Counted from the first letter of the stretch, positions 6,599 to 13,806 are shown. The stretch is DNA of 13,877 bases from an uncultured Alphaproteobacteria bacterium (GCA_937903315.1 CALCZO010000083.1:1-13877); one strand, 5' to 3'. Notes: a model not told the origin generated them from the letters alone. Made by a program: numbers and translations.

Positions 6599-7602
6599 AG
6601 CTTGATCCTCGGGTTGAGGGCTGTGTAGAGCAGGTCGGCGATGAAATTGAGCAGGACATAGGTGACGGCGTAGAGCAGCACCGCAGCCTGAACGATGGGA
6701 TAGTTGCGCGAGAAGATCGCCTCGACCACCAGCCGGCCAAGACCCGGCCAGCCAAACACCGTCTCGACGATCATGTTGCCGCCGAGCAGCGAGCCGGTCT
6801 CCAGCGCCGCCACTGTCACCGTCGGGATCAGCGCGTTCTTGAGCGCATGCCGCCCGATGACGCGGGCACGGCTCAGCCCCTTGGCTTCGGCAAACAGCAC
6901 GTAATCGGCGCGGAGCACCTCCAGCATCGACGAACGGGTGACCCGCATCAGGATGGCCGCCATCGGCAGGGCAAGGGTGAGCGCTGGCAGGAGAATGTGC
7001 CGCGCCGCCTCGACAAAACTGTCGAGCCGGCCGGCCAGCAGCGTGTCGATCAGCAGCATGCCGGTGACAAACGGCACCTCGGCGGAAAAGCCGATCCGCC
7101 CGGCGACGGGGAGCCAGCCGAGCTTCACCGAGAACAGCAGGATCAGCAGGATGCCGAACCAGAATCCCGGCATCGAAACCCCGAGCAGCGAACCGACCGT
7201 CCCGATCCGGTCAAACCAGGTGTTCTTTTTCACCGCCGCCAGAACGCCGAGCGGAATGGCGATGACCAGCGACAGAACCAGCGCAACCAGCGTCAGTTCG
7301 ATGGTCGCCGGCAGCCGTTCGCCGATGACATCGATCACCGGTCGGCGATGGAAGAACGAGAGGCCGAATTCGCCGCGCACCGCATTGCCGAGGAACAGGA
7401 AAAACCGCTCGACCATCGGCCGGTCGAGCCCCATGTCGCGACGCAGCGCCGCTTCCTGTTCCGGGCTTGATCGGGAATCGCCCAGCATGATCTCGACCGG
7501 ATCGCCGGGCGTCAGCGTGATCATCAGGAAGACGATGACGCTGACGCCGAGCAGGACCGGCACAAGCCCGGCTATTCGCTCGATCAGGCGACCGATGCGC
7601 AT
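6595..7602 (-). CDS. ABC transporter permease, DppB/OppB-like
   Basis: A 335-residue inner-membrane permease of the DppB/OppB class. Membrane segments lie at about 10-30, 103-123, 137-160, 205-222, 258-280 and 302-325, six in all. The signature TPGDP (31-35) follows the first segment, and a large periplasmic domain separates segments 1 and 2. The EAA loop is around 237-257 (FAEAKGLSRARVIGRHALKN), followed by the family-typical GGNMIVETVFGWPGLGRL (274-291) and the C-terminal ALNPRIKL. The start is ATG at 7602, with a strong GGGGAGG site 7 nt upstream in the 25-bp gap behind the solute-binding protein gene. The DppC-like gene overlaps its end by 4 bp. Together with it, this subunit forms the membrane pore of the importer. 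Confidence 0.96.
   Translation of the reverse strand: MRIGRLIERIAGLVPVLLGVSVIVFLMITLTPGDPVEIMLGDSRSSPEQEAALRRDMGLDRPMVERFFLFLGNAVRGEFGLSFFHRRPVIDVIGERLPATIELTLVALVLSLVIAIPLGVLAAVKKNTWFDRIGTVGSLLGVSMPGFWFGILLILLFSVKLGWLPVAGRIGFSAEVPFVTGMLLIDTLLAGRLDSFVEAARHILLPALTLALPMAAILMRVTRSSMLEVLRADYVLFAEAKGLSRARVIGRHALKNALIPTVTVAALETGSLLGGNMIVETVFGWPGLGRLVVEAIFSRNYPIVQAAVLLYAVTYVLLNFIADLLYTALNPRIKL
6606..6610 (-). promoter_or_regulatory. Shine-Dalgarno for the GTG-started DppC-like gene
   Basis: GAGGA on the minus strand, 7 nt before the GTG at 6598, within the last codons of the DppB-like gene. It supports GTG rather than a downstream ATG as the start. Confidence 0.65.
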
Positions 7603-7627
7603 GGACGTTCCTCCCCGTCGCGTCCGG

Positions 7628-9163
7628 TCAGTCGACCGAGGCGTCGTGCAGGTTGATGCGGCTGTCGGCCGAGGGCTGCCAGCCCTTGAGGCGCTTGGAG
7701 ACGCCGTAGAGGTCCTGCGGCAACCACAGGAACACCCACGGTGCGTCGGCGTTCACGATGGCCTGCGCTTCCTTGTACATCGCGGCGCGCTTCATCTGAT
7801 CCACCTCGGTCTCGGCGGCATCAAGCAGTGCATCGACCTTGGCATTCGAATACCCGGCAAAGTTGCCGCGGCCCTTGGTGCGCAGCGTCGGGACCATGAT
7901 GTCGGACGGATCGAGCGCGCCATTGCCCCATGAGATGAGATAGACGTCGCGCTCGGCGCGCTTCTCGGCGTTCGCCCACATCGGCGAGAGCACGGCGCCT
8001 TCCCAGACCTGCACCTTGGCGCGGATGCCAGCCCGCGCCATCAGTGCGGCAATCGCCTCGGCGGTCTGCTTGAAGGCCCCGGTGGTGTCGATGGTCAGCT
8101 CGATGCCGTTGGGATGTCCGGCCTCGGCCAGCAGCTTCTTGGCAAGGACGGCATCGTGCTTGTACTCGGGCAGAGCATCGTTGAACGCGAAGGCGTCCGG
8201 GCTCATCACGCCGTTGAGCGCGGTGGCCCGTCCGGCAAGGATGCGGTCGATGATCAGCTTGCGGTCGATGGCGTGGTTGAGTGCCTTGCGAACGCGCACA
8301 TCGTCGAACGGCTTCTTCGCCATATTGAGGGCGAGGAAGAAGGTGCGGGTGCCGTTGACGGCCATCACCTTGGCCTTGTCCGAGGCCTCGACCTGCTTGA
8401 GGGCGGAAGCCGGCAGTTCGTTGATGATGTCAACCTCGCCGGCCAGCAGGGCCGCCACGCGCGAGGCGTTTTCCGGGATGATCTTGAAGATCACGCGGTC
8501 CGGCTTGGCCGGGCCAACCGGGGGAATGTCGGCCGCGCCGCCATAGTAATTGGGATCGCGCGCCATGATGATCGCATCGCCGCGCCGCCACTCGACGAGC
8601 TTGTAGGGGCCGACGCAATCGACGCTGGTGGCCACCGCGGCATCGCCGACCTTCTTCACATGCGCCTCGGAGACCATCTCCTGAAACGGCAGCATCGCCG
8701 GCAGGATCGCCCACGGGGCGGACATGGTCAGGCGCACGGTCGAACCGTCGACAACCTCTGCGGAAGTGACCGGACCGAGCAGGCTCTTGCGCGGGCTGGT
8801 CTGGCCGCCCATCGCGTTGTCTCTGGTCAGGCGGTTGATCGAGAATGCAACGTCGGCCGCGGTGAACGGCGCGCCCGAATGGGTCTTCAGCCCGCTGCGG
8901 ATCTTGAAATCCCAGGTTTTCGCATCGACCTGCGTGTAGGACTCGGCGATCTCCGGCACGACCTTCATCTTCGCATCGCGCGTCAGGATGCCATCGCACA
9001 TATTGCGGATGATCGTTTCCGTCTCGCGGTTGCGGTGGTTGGCCGGATCGAGCGTCTGCGCGTCCTGGCTGAAGCCGACGCGCAGTTCTGCGCCTGTCGC
9101 CGGCAAGGCGACCGTGGCGGCCAGCATCATTGCCAGCAGCCCGGATTTTCCAACTCGACCCAT
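7628..9163 (-). CDS. Periplasmic ABC transporter substrate-binding protein, family 5 (peptide/nickel/opine class)
   Basis: A 511-residue receptor for the Dpp-type importer encoded downstream. It starts with a classical signal peptide: positive MGRVGK, hydrophobic LLAMMLAATVALP, and a likely signal peptidase I cut after TGA at residue 25. There is no lipobox cysteine, so it should be a soluble periplasmic protein. The mature N-terminus ELRVGFSQDAQTLDPANHRN and the PEIAESYTQVDAKTWDFKIR and FTAADVAFSINRL stretches are textbook for the SBP_bac_5 fold. Family members bind peptides, but also glutathione, opines, nickel chelates and oligosaccharides, so specificity is open. The start is ATG at 9163, preceded by GGGGAGG 8 nt away; an in-frame ATG at 9208 would put 15 charged residues before the signal peptide and is rejected. 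It is the first gene of the operon, about 68 nt downstream of the predicted start point of the sigma-54 promoter. Confidence 0.95.
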   Translation of the reverse strand: MGRVGKSGLLAMMLAATVALPATGAELRVGFSQDAQTLDPANHRNRETETIIRNMCDGILTRDAKMKVVPEIAESYTQVDAKTWDFKIRSGLKTHSGAPFTAADVAFSINRLTRDNAMGGQTSPRKSLLGPVTSAEVVDGSTVRLTMSAPWAILPAMLPFQEMVSEAHVKKVGDAAVATSVDCVGPYKLVEWRRGDAIIMARDPNYYGGAADIPPVGPAKPDRVIFKIIPENASRVAALLAGEVDIINELPASALKQVEASDKAKVMAVNGTRTFFLALNMAKKPFDDVRVRKALNHAIDRKLIIDRILAGRATALNGVMSPDAFAFNDALPEYKHDAVLAKKLLAEAGHPNGIELTIDTTGAFKQTAEAIAALMARAGIRAKVQVWEGAVLSPMWANAEKRAERDVYLISWGNGALDPSDIMVPTLRTKGRGNFAGYSNAKVDALLDAAETEVDQMKRAAMYKEAQAIVNADAPWVFLWLPQDLYGVSKRLKGWQPSADSRINLHDASVD

Positions 9164-9180
9164 TACGTTATCCTCCCCGA

Positions 9181-9190
9181 CGAACGTTCG
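9181..9190. repeat. Short palindrome in the leader, next to the ribosome-binding site
   Basis: CGAACGTTCG, a perfect 10-bp palindrome just ahead of the GGGGAGG site of the solute-binding protein gene. As RNA it could form only a tiny hairpin, so a DNA-binding site or chance are the likelier explanations. A second short palindrome, CCTGACAGG, lies at 9197-9205. Confidence 0.3.
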
Positions 9191-9241
9191 GTGTTCCCTG
9201 ACAGGCATGGACCCATCCCCGCCACACCTGACAATGATGAT

Positions 9242-9257
9242 AGCAAGGCGCGTGCCA
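9242..9257 (-). promoter_or_regulatory. Sigma-54 (RpoN) -24/-12 promoter of the ABC/C45/AtuA operon
   Basis: On the minus strand the sequence is TGGCACGCGCCTTGCT. It agrees with the consensus TGGCACG-N4-TTGCW at every defined position: the invariant GG is at 9256-9255 and the invariant GC at 9244-9243, with exactly 10 nt between them. It points towards the solute-binding protein gene and predicts a transcription start near 9231, leaving a leader of about 68 nt. The same operon encodes a GAFTGA-containing sigma-54 activator, which makes a chance match unlikely. The promoter call is from sequence only. Confidence 0.88.
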
Positions 9258-9359
9258 CGTCAAATGACCGGCCAGATCGGCATTTCGGCAGCATAATCGG
9301 GCCGTTTCGACGACAGGTCACCGATGACGATCTGCATTCGCGCGAAATACACACTCTTT

Positions 9360-9374
9360 GCGTGTAATACACGC
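9360..9374. promoter_or_regulatory. Perfect palindrome, candidate upstream activator site
   Basis: GCGTGTAATACACGC, two 6-bp arms around AAT, centred about 136 bp upstream of the predicted transcription start. That lies within the usual range for enhancers bound by sigma-54 activators with Fis-type helix-turn-helix domains. A partial copy, AATACACAC at 9346-9354, repeats the right arm (AATACACGC, 9366-9374) exactly 20 bp away, about two helical turns. Binding by the operon's own activator is inference. Confidence 0.6.
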
Positions 9375-9383
9375 ATCTGGCTG

Positions 9384-9394
9384 CCTGTCACAGG
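9384..9394. promoter_or_regulatory. Second palindrome upstream of the sigma-54 promoter
   Basis: CCTGTCACAGG, perfect 5-bp arms around a central base, 22 bp (centre to centre) from the GCGTGTAATACACGC palindrome. The two sequences differ, so they may not bind the same protein. It could be a second activator site, or a site for a different regulator. Its CCTGTCA half recurs at 9437-9443. Confidence 0.4.
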
Positions 9395-9465
9395 GGTGGA
9401 TACGTGTCACGCCGTCGCGGGACGCATCGCAGGCACCCTGTCAGACGCCGGAAAAGGACAGTGCG

Positions 9466-10131
9466 CTATGTGCCCGCTGCGGCGCTGCCGCCGCCGACAT
9501 GGCGGGAAAGAGTCTCCGCCCAGCGAGCGAGATACCCGGCGCGTTCGGCATCCGACACGCGCGGCGCAGCATAGGCAACGAACGGGGGCAGGGCGGTCAT
9601 GCCGAGATATTCGAAGACAGAGCGATTGACGGGGGCGAGAATGGTCTCGATCGGCCCGTAGACGCCGGTCTCCGAGAACCGCTCCGTCGTCCCGCCGGTC
9701 GTGACGCAGACCAGCCCGCGCTTGGCGGGAAACAGCCCGGTGTCGAACCGGGTCCCGTCGCGATAGGCAAAACCGAAGGCCAGCACACGGTCGAACCAGC
9801 CCTTGACGATGGCCGGAACGCCCGACCACCACAGCGGGAACACGGCGATCACGAGATCGGCCTCGATGAACCGCTGCTGCTCCCGGGCGATGTCGGCGGC
9901 AAATCCGCCGGTTGCGGCGGCATGGCCCTGCTCGGTCTGGTAGTGAAAACGGAGAGGATCGGCGATGGTGGTGAAATCATGCCGCCCGGCCACCGGGTTG
10001 AATCCCTCGGCATACAGGTCCGAGACGGTGACCGTGTGGCCCAGTTCACGCAGGGTTTCCACGGCGACCGCCTTCAGCGCGCCGCAGAACGAGGCCGGCT
10101 CGGGGTGGGCATAGAGGATCAGCACATTCAT
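9466..10131 (-). CDS. NAD(P)H dehydrogenase (quinone)/flavodoxin-fold oxidoreductase, NQO family
   Basis: A 221-residue flavoprotein of the NQO1/MdaB/YheR group (flavodoxin_2 fold), expected to bind FAD or FMN non-covalently and carry out two-electron reduction of quinones or related acceptors with NAD(P)H. The N-terminal MNVLILYAHPEPASF is the typical first beta strand and phosphate-binding loop. FPLWWSGVPAIVKGWFDRVL (98-117) is the family hallmark lining the flavin site, and VTTGGT (143-148) is the second flavin-binding loop. The length fits the family. The start ATG at 10131 lies 26 bp after the DUF6282 stop; the Shine-Dalgarno is poor, so coupling to upstream translation is likely. It is the last gene of the TRAP operon. 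It may protect against or process a quinone-like or redox-active intermediate, but the substrate is not evident. Confidence 0.92.
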   Translation of the reverse strand: MNVLILYAHPEPASFCGALKAVAVETLRELGHTVTVSDLYAEGFNPVAGRHDFTTIADPLRFHYQTEQGHAAATGGFAADIAREQQRFIEADLVIAVFPLWWSGVPAIVKGWFDRVLAFGFAYRDGTRFDTGLFPAKRGLVCVTTGGTTERFSETGVYGPIETILAPVNRSVFEYLGMTALPPFVAYAAPRVSDAERAGYLARWAETLSRHVGGGSAAAGT

Positions 10132-10157
10132 GTCAGGTCACAGCCGATCGATGGCGC

Positions 10158-11129
10158 TCATGCGGCGGTTGGAAGGTCGGCCTCGACGCCGATGGCGCGC
10201 GCCGCGTTTGTCGACACCATCTTGCGGATGTCGGCATCCGAATACCCTGCGTCGATGCAGATCTTGATGGCGCGGCGGAACCCTTCGATCGGGTGGAAAC
10301 AGCCCTTGCCGACCTGTCCGAGATCGGAGGCCAGAATGGTGTTGTCGACGCCCGCCGCCTCGATCTGGTTGATGAGATCGGCAGGCTCGGCCACCTTGAA
10401 CTTGCAGCCTTCAAGGAAGAAGCCGACCGAATGCTCGACCTGTGCGCCGAGCGCGGCCAATCCTTTGACATCGTTCAAGGACGCGCCGACAATCTCTTCG
10501 GGGTGGGTCAGGATCATCCGCTCAAGGCCGCGGCGCTTGCCTTCTTCGAAGATCAGCCACGTCTCCGAGATATGCAGGTGGCCCGAGGCCAGCGCCATGC
10601 CGGATTTTGCGCAGATGTCGATGATTTCCTTGGTGGCGTCGAGCAACTGGCCATCCTTGCTGACGACCGGCACGGCAGACGCGGGACGGATTTTCGTCGT
10701 TGAGGCCGGGTGGGCCCAGCTCGACGACTTCTCCCAGCGCAGGTGGTTTTCGGCGGTCAAGGTGGGCAGCCAGCAAACCTTGCCGCCCATCGCCGCAGTG
10801 TGTTCCACCGCGTAGGGGTTCAGCCCGCCGACGACATTGTTGAGGACGATGCCGGAATAGACCTTTGTTGTCAGTTCCGGGTAGTGCTTGTGGATCATCC
10901 AGGCCGTCATGACGCCGGAATAGTCGTGATCCTTGGTAACGATCGCCGCGATGCCGGCCTTCGAGGCATCACGGGCATAGTCGAGATGATCGAGCGCGCG
11001 TGGGGCAATCGACGGGCCGGTGTGGACATGCGGATCGACAATCCCGACCAGAAGGGACGCGATCCGCCGCTCGGTCGCCGCGTCGTAGGTCTCGCGGGAG
11101 GCGTCGTAAAGCGGAGCGGATGAGGTCAT
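10158..11129 (-). CDS. DUF6282-type metal-dependent TIM-barrel hydrolase
   Basis: A 323-residue amidohydrolase-like protein resembling family DUF6282. Metal-ligand candidates sit where a PHP or amidohydrolase barrel would have them: DPHVHTGPS (32-40) after the first strand, KDHD (66-69), SGHLH (182-186), THPEE (208-212) and ASDLGQ (267-272). The ligand set suggests a divalent-metal hydrolase of the cytoplasm, but the reaction is not known for the family. The start ATG at 11129 overlaps the aldolase stop by 4 bp (ATGA) and has AAAGGA 8 nt upstream. Its place between an aldolase and a quinone reductase, behind a TRAP importer, suggests it opens a lactone or hydrolyses an ester or amide of the imported acid; this is inference. 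An assignment to a named amidohydrolase such as dihydroorotase is not supported. Confidence 0.82.
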   Translation of the reverse strand: MTSSAPLYDASRETYDAATERRIASLLVGIVDPHVHTGPSIAPRALDHLDYARDASKAGIAAIVTKDHDYSGVMTAWMIHKHYPELTTKVYSGIVLNNVVGGLNPYAVEHTAAMGGKVCWLPTLTAENHLRWEKSSSWAHPASTTKIRPASAVPVVSKDGQLLDATKEIIDICAKSGMALASGHLHISETWLIFEEGKRRGLERMILTHPEEIVGASLNDVKGLAALGAQVEHSVGFFLEGCKFKVAEPADLINQIEAAGVDNTILASDLGQVGKGCFHPIEGFRRAIKICIDAGYSDADIRKMVSTNAARAIGVEADLPTAA

Positions 11130-11908
11130 GACGGTTTCCTTTCACACATGGGCGCAAAATCGGCCGTGACCTTCGCCGCGGCGCTGCGCAGAAATCCCTG
11201 ATCCGACGAAACGATGAAGGCGGTCGCGCCAAGCCTGGCCCATACGGCGGCTTCCTCGGCACCGGCCACCATGATGCACACCGGCTTGCCGGCAGCCCGT
11301 GCGGCGGTCAGGATCCGTTCGGCGGCGGCTTGCGTCTCCGGGGCGGCGGGAGAGGCGGCGCCGAGCGCCATGGTCAGGTCGCCGCGTCCGATGAACACCG
11401 CATCAAGGCCCGGTGTCGCCATGATCGCGTCCAGACAGTCGAGCGCCTCGACATCCTCGATCATCGCCATCACCACGACTTCGGCATCCTGCCGGTCGGC
11501 ATGGGGCCACAATCCCATCCCGCCGTAGTCGCCCGCCCGCGTGGTATTGGAAAAGCCGCGCTTGCCGCCGCGATAGCGGCAGAGCGACACCACCTCACGG
11601 GCCTTTTCCGGGCTGGAGACATGCGGTACCAGCACGCCGGTTGCGCCGTCATCGAGCGCGCCGAGGATGCGGCCGGGCTCCGGCACGCGGACAAGCCCCG
11701 CGATGCGGCCGGCCCGCGCCGCCATCAGGGCCTGATCGGTCGCGACCCGGTCGAAGGGCCCATGCTCCTCGTCGATGACGACGAAATCATAGCCGACCGA
11801 GCCAAGAATTTCCGTGCTGTGACCGGTCGGCAGCTTGACGAAGGAGCCAAGCAGCGTGTCGCCAGCCAACAGGCGGGAGCGGAACAGGGTGGGGTCGGGG
11901 CGGGTCAT
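11126..11908 (-). CDS. HpcH/HpaI-family class II aldolase
   Basis: A 260-residue aldolase of the HpcH/HpaI family, which reversibly cleaves 2-keto-4-hydroxy acids to pyruvate and an aldehyde using a divalent metal. Residues matching the HpaI active site are visible at nearly the same numbering: His49 in DEEHG, Arg74 in LVRVPEPG, metal ligands Glu151 in MIEDVEA and Asp177 in IGRGDL. GVLVPHVSSPEKAREVV (91-107) and RYRGGKRGFS (111-120) are family hallmarks. The preferred start is ATG at 11908 because GAGGA lies 8 nt upstream and the length fits the family; in-frame ATGs at 11917, 11923 (overlapping the dctM stop) and 11950 are alternatives. GRGDL replaces the more usual GPxDL near the metal site, a mild departure. 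Following TRAP genes, it probably degrades the imported hydroxy- or keto-acid. The exact substrate is unknown. Confidence 0.92.
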   Translation of the reverse strand: MTRPDPTLFRSRLLAGDTLLGSFVKLPTGHSTEILGSVGYDFVVIDEEHGPFDRVATDQALMAARAGRIAGLVRVPEPGRILGALDDGATGVLVPHVSSPEKAREVVSLCRYRGGKRGFSNTTRAGDYGGMGLWPHADRQDAEVVVMAMIEDVEALDCLDAIMATPGLDAVFIGRGDLTMALGAASPAAPETQAAAERILTAARAAGKPVCIMVAGAEEAAVWARLGATAFIVSSDQGFLRSAAAKVTADFAPMCERKPS

Positions 11909-11916
11909 GGATGTCA

Positions 11917-11921
11917 TCCTC
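11917..11921 (-). promoter_or_regulatory. Shine-Dalgarno deciding the aldolase start
   Basis: GAGGA on the minus strand, 8 nt before the ATG at 11908. It favours this start over the upstream in-frame ATGs at 11917 and 11923, which have no ribosome-binding site. Confidence 0.55.
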
Positions 11922-13197
11922 ATCCCACGCCGAAGGCGCGGGGCAGCCACAGCGTGATGGGCGGGAATATCGCGACCAGCGCCAGAACGATGATGCAGAT
12001 CGCCAGCAGGGGCAGCGCTTCACGCGATACCTCGACCAGCGACCGGCCCGAGATGGCGCAGACGATGAACAGGCAGATGCCGACCGGCGGCGTGCCCATG
12101 CCGATGATGACGTTGATCACCACCATCGTGCCGAACTGGACAATGTCCATTGCCAGAATCTTCTGGAGTTGCAGCAGGATCGGCATAGTCAGGATCAGGA
12201 TCGAGATCGGTTCGAGGAACATGCCGAGCAGCAGCAGCGCCAGGTTGAGCATCAGCAGGACAAAGACCGGGTTGCTGCTGATCGACAGAACCGACTGCGC
12301 CACCATGGTCGGAACCTGTTCGAGCGCGAAGACGAAGGCGACAATGCTCGCCATCGCGGTGATGAACATGATCGACGAGGTTGCGACCGTGGTCGAGATC
12401 AGCGCGTCCCACAGTCGGCGGACGGTCATCTCGCGTTGCAGCGTCGAGATCAGCACCGCGTAGCCGACCGCGACTGCTGCCGATTCCGTGGCGGTGAAGA
12501 TGCCGCCCTTGATGCCGACGATGATGATCAGCGGAAGCATCAGGGCGGGAAGGGTGCGGATCAGTGCCTGACGCCGCTCGTCCGCGCCGACACGTTCGGT
12601 GACGGGGAAGTTGTCGCGCCGCGCGCGCCAGTTCACATAGGCAAGCAGCCCCGCCACGATCAGCAGGCCGGGGACGACGCCGGCAAGGAACAGCTGGCCG
12701 ATCGGCGCGCCCGCCAGCACGCCGAAGATGATCATCGTGATCGACGGCGGGATGATCGGTCCCAGCAGGGATGAAATGCCGACCAGCGAGGCGGCATAGG
12801 CCGGCGGCATGCCCTGCCGCGACATGGCCGGGATCAGGATCGAGCCAAGCGCGGAGGCTTCTGCCGTGGCCGAGCCGGAGATGCCGGCAAAGAACATCGA
12901 CGACAGCACGGTGACCGACGACATGCCGCCGCGGCGATGGCCGACGAAGGCGCGCGCGAAGATGATGATCCGATCGGTGATGCCGCCGACATTCATCAGC
13001 GTGCCGGCCAGCAGGAACAGCGGAATCGTCAACAGGACGAACTGGTCAACGCCTGCGATCATCTTCTGCGGGAAGGCGAGGATCAGGTCGCCGTTGTCAG
13101 TGAGGAACAGATAGATCGTCGCCCCGACGCCGAGGGCGAGGGCAATCGGCACGCCGGCAAAGATGAAGAACAGGAAGAAGCCGAGAAACGCGCCCAT
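11920..13197 (-). CDS. dctM: TRAP transporter large permease (DctM-like)
   Basis: A 425-residue membrane protein, the large subunit of a sodium- or proton-driven TRAP importer that carries the translocation path. It is almost wholly hydrophobic, with about 12 membrane segments expected. Landmarks are the N-terminal FAGVPIALALGVGA (13-26), FLLAGTLMNVGGITDR (61-76), FAGISGSATAEASALGSILI (103-122), GPIIPPSITMII (146-157), TATESAAVAVGYA (235-247) and INVIIGMGTPPVGICLF (361-377). These are the family's conserved substrate- and ion-site regions. The start ATG at 13197 lies 2 bp after the dctQ stop, with an AGGCGG site 8 nt upstream. The aldolase gene follows 11 bp after its stop. It works with DctQ and the DctP-type receptor whose end is at the right edge. 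TRAP systems typically import carboxylates, in line with the aldolase downstream; the substrate is not identified. Confidence 0.96.
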   Translation of the reverse strand: MGAFLGFFLFFIFAGVPIALALGVGATIYLFLTDNGDLILAFPQKMIAGVDQFVLLTIPLFLLAGTLMNVGGITDRIIIFARAFVGHRRGGMSSVTVLSSMFFAGISGSATAEASALGSILIPAMSRQGMPPAYAASLVGISSLLGPIIPPSITMIIFGVLAGAPIGQLFLAGVVPGLLIVAGLLAYVNWRARRDNFPVTERVGADERRQALIRTLPALMLPLIIIVGIKGGIFTATESAAVAVGYAVLISTLQREMTVRRLWDALISTTVATSSIMFITAMASIVAFVFALEQVPTMVAQSVLSISSNPVFVLLMLNLALLLLGMFLEPISILILTMPILLQLQKILAMDIVQFGTMVVINVIIGMGTPPVGICLFIVCAISGRSLVEVSREALPLLAICIIVLALVAIFPPITLWLPRAFGVG

Positions 13198-13199
13198 CG

Positions 13200-13766
13200 T
13201 CAGGCCGCCTGAGCTGTGGCGGCCGGTGCCCGGAACAGGGCGCGGCCATCGACGTAAAGGGAGATGACAAAGTGCACGAGCAGAAGCGCCATGCCGACAG
13301 CGACGGAGATGTAGATCCAGATGATCGTCAGTCCGGCATTGCGCCCGGTCAGCGAATTCCAGATGAAATCGATCGCCGGAATGGTCTGGCGCGAGAACCG
13401 CGAGGCGTAGACGTAGCCGTATTTGACCATCAGCGCGAGGAAGATGACAATCGGCACCGAGACCGCGAGGCGGAGCATGAACAGCACGCGCGGACTCAGA
13501 TGCATGGTGAGGATGTCGACGGCGACCAGTTCACCGGCCCGGAACGCCATCGAAATGAACAGGAACGTCTGCCAGATCAGGATGTAACGGCACAGTTCCT
13601 CGGCCCAGATCAGGGAGGCGTTGAACCCGTAGCGCGCGACCACCTGCACCAGCATGATCACAGCGATCAACGCCATCGACGAGCCGGCAAGGAAGCGCAT
13701 CAGACCTTCATAGGCCCGGACCAGCGGATGAAGCGGCCCGTCAATCGGCTGAGGTGATGACGTCAT
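13200..13766 (-). CDS. dctQ: TRAP transporter small permease (DctQ-like)
   Basis: A 188-residue small membrane subunit with four predicted membrane segments at about 25-45, 58-75, 96-114 and 145-170. The family hallmark WAEELCRYILIW (54-65) is present, preceded by VVARYGFN (42-49). Segments 3 and 4 are joined by a loop (about 123-144, including PAIDFIWNSLTGRN) that seems longer than in many DctQ proteins. The start ATG at 13766 has GGAG 9 nt upstream; an in-frame TTG at 13772 is possible but poorer. The gene lies 2 bp before dctM and is separated from the dctP-like stop by a strong GC hairpin. DctQ associates with DctM in the inner membrane. Confidence 0.93.
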   Translation of the reverse strand: MTSSPQPIDGPLHPLVRAYEGLMRFLAGSSMALIAVIMLVQVVARYGFNASLIWAEELCRYILIWQTFLFISMAFRAGELVAVDILTMHLSPRVLFMLRLAVSVPIVIFLALMVKYGYVYASRFSRQTIPAIDFIWNSLTGRNAGLTIIWIYISVAVGMALLLVHFVISLYVDGRALFRAPAATAQAA

Positions 13767-13784
13767 GGACAAGCGCTCCGGTCG

Positions 13785-13806
13785 CCCGCCCGGTAAGCCG
13801 GGCGGG
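13785..13806. terminator. GC-rich hairpin between the TRAP receptor and dctQ
   Basis: Inverted repeat CCCGCCCGG - TAAG - CCGGGCGGG, a perfect 9-bp stem with a 4-nt loop, between the receptor stop (13831) and the dctQ start (13766). No T-run follows it in the direction of transcription, so it is not a canonical intrinsic terminator. In transporter operons such hairpins after the receptor gene commonly stabilise the upstream mRNA or cause partial termination, so that the receptor is made in excess over the permease. That role is inferred. The stem ends 6-8 nt before the GGAG of dctQ and could also limit dctQ translation. Confidence 0.5.

Larger units (their letters stand above)
9164..9465. other. 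Intergenic regulatory region between the two operons
   Basis: About 300 bp without a credible gene. Read on the minus strand from 9465 downwards it holds, in order: palindromes around 9384-9394 and 9360-9374, a less GC-rich patch near 9281-9297, a consensus sigma-54 promoter at 9257-9242, a predicted 5' leader from about 9231 with short palindromes at 9197-9205 and 9181-9190, and the ribosome-binding site of the solute-binding protein gene at 9171-9178. I see no convincing intrinsic terminator for the upstream operon here; the best candidate, CTGTC...GACAG at about 9438-9461, has a loop of around 14 nt and no T-tract. Read-through from the upstream operon is therefore possible. Confidence 0.75.

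Noticed and set aside
8114..9367. Plus-strand open frame over the solute-binding protein gene and the intergenic region
   Set aside because: It is antisense to a clear family-5 binding protein for most of its length, has no recognisable fold, and would run through the sigma-54 promoter.
9437..9461. CTGTC/GACAG inverted repeat as a terminator after the quinone reductase gene
   Set aside because: Short stem, loop of about 14 nt and no T-tract in the direction of transcription.
9324..9629. Small plus-strand open frame starting in the intergenic region
   Set aside because: Its second half is antisense to the quinone reductase, it has no ribosome-binding site or domain, and its start lies within the candidate enhancer.
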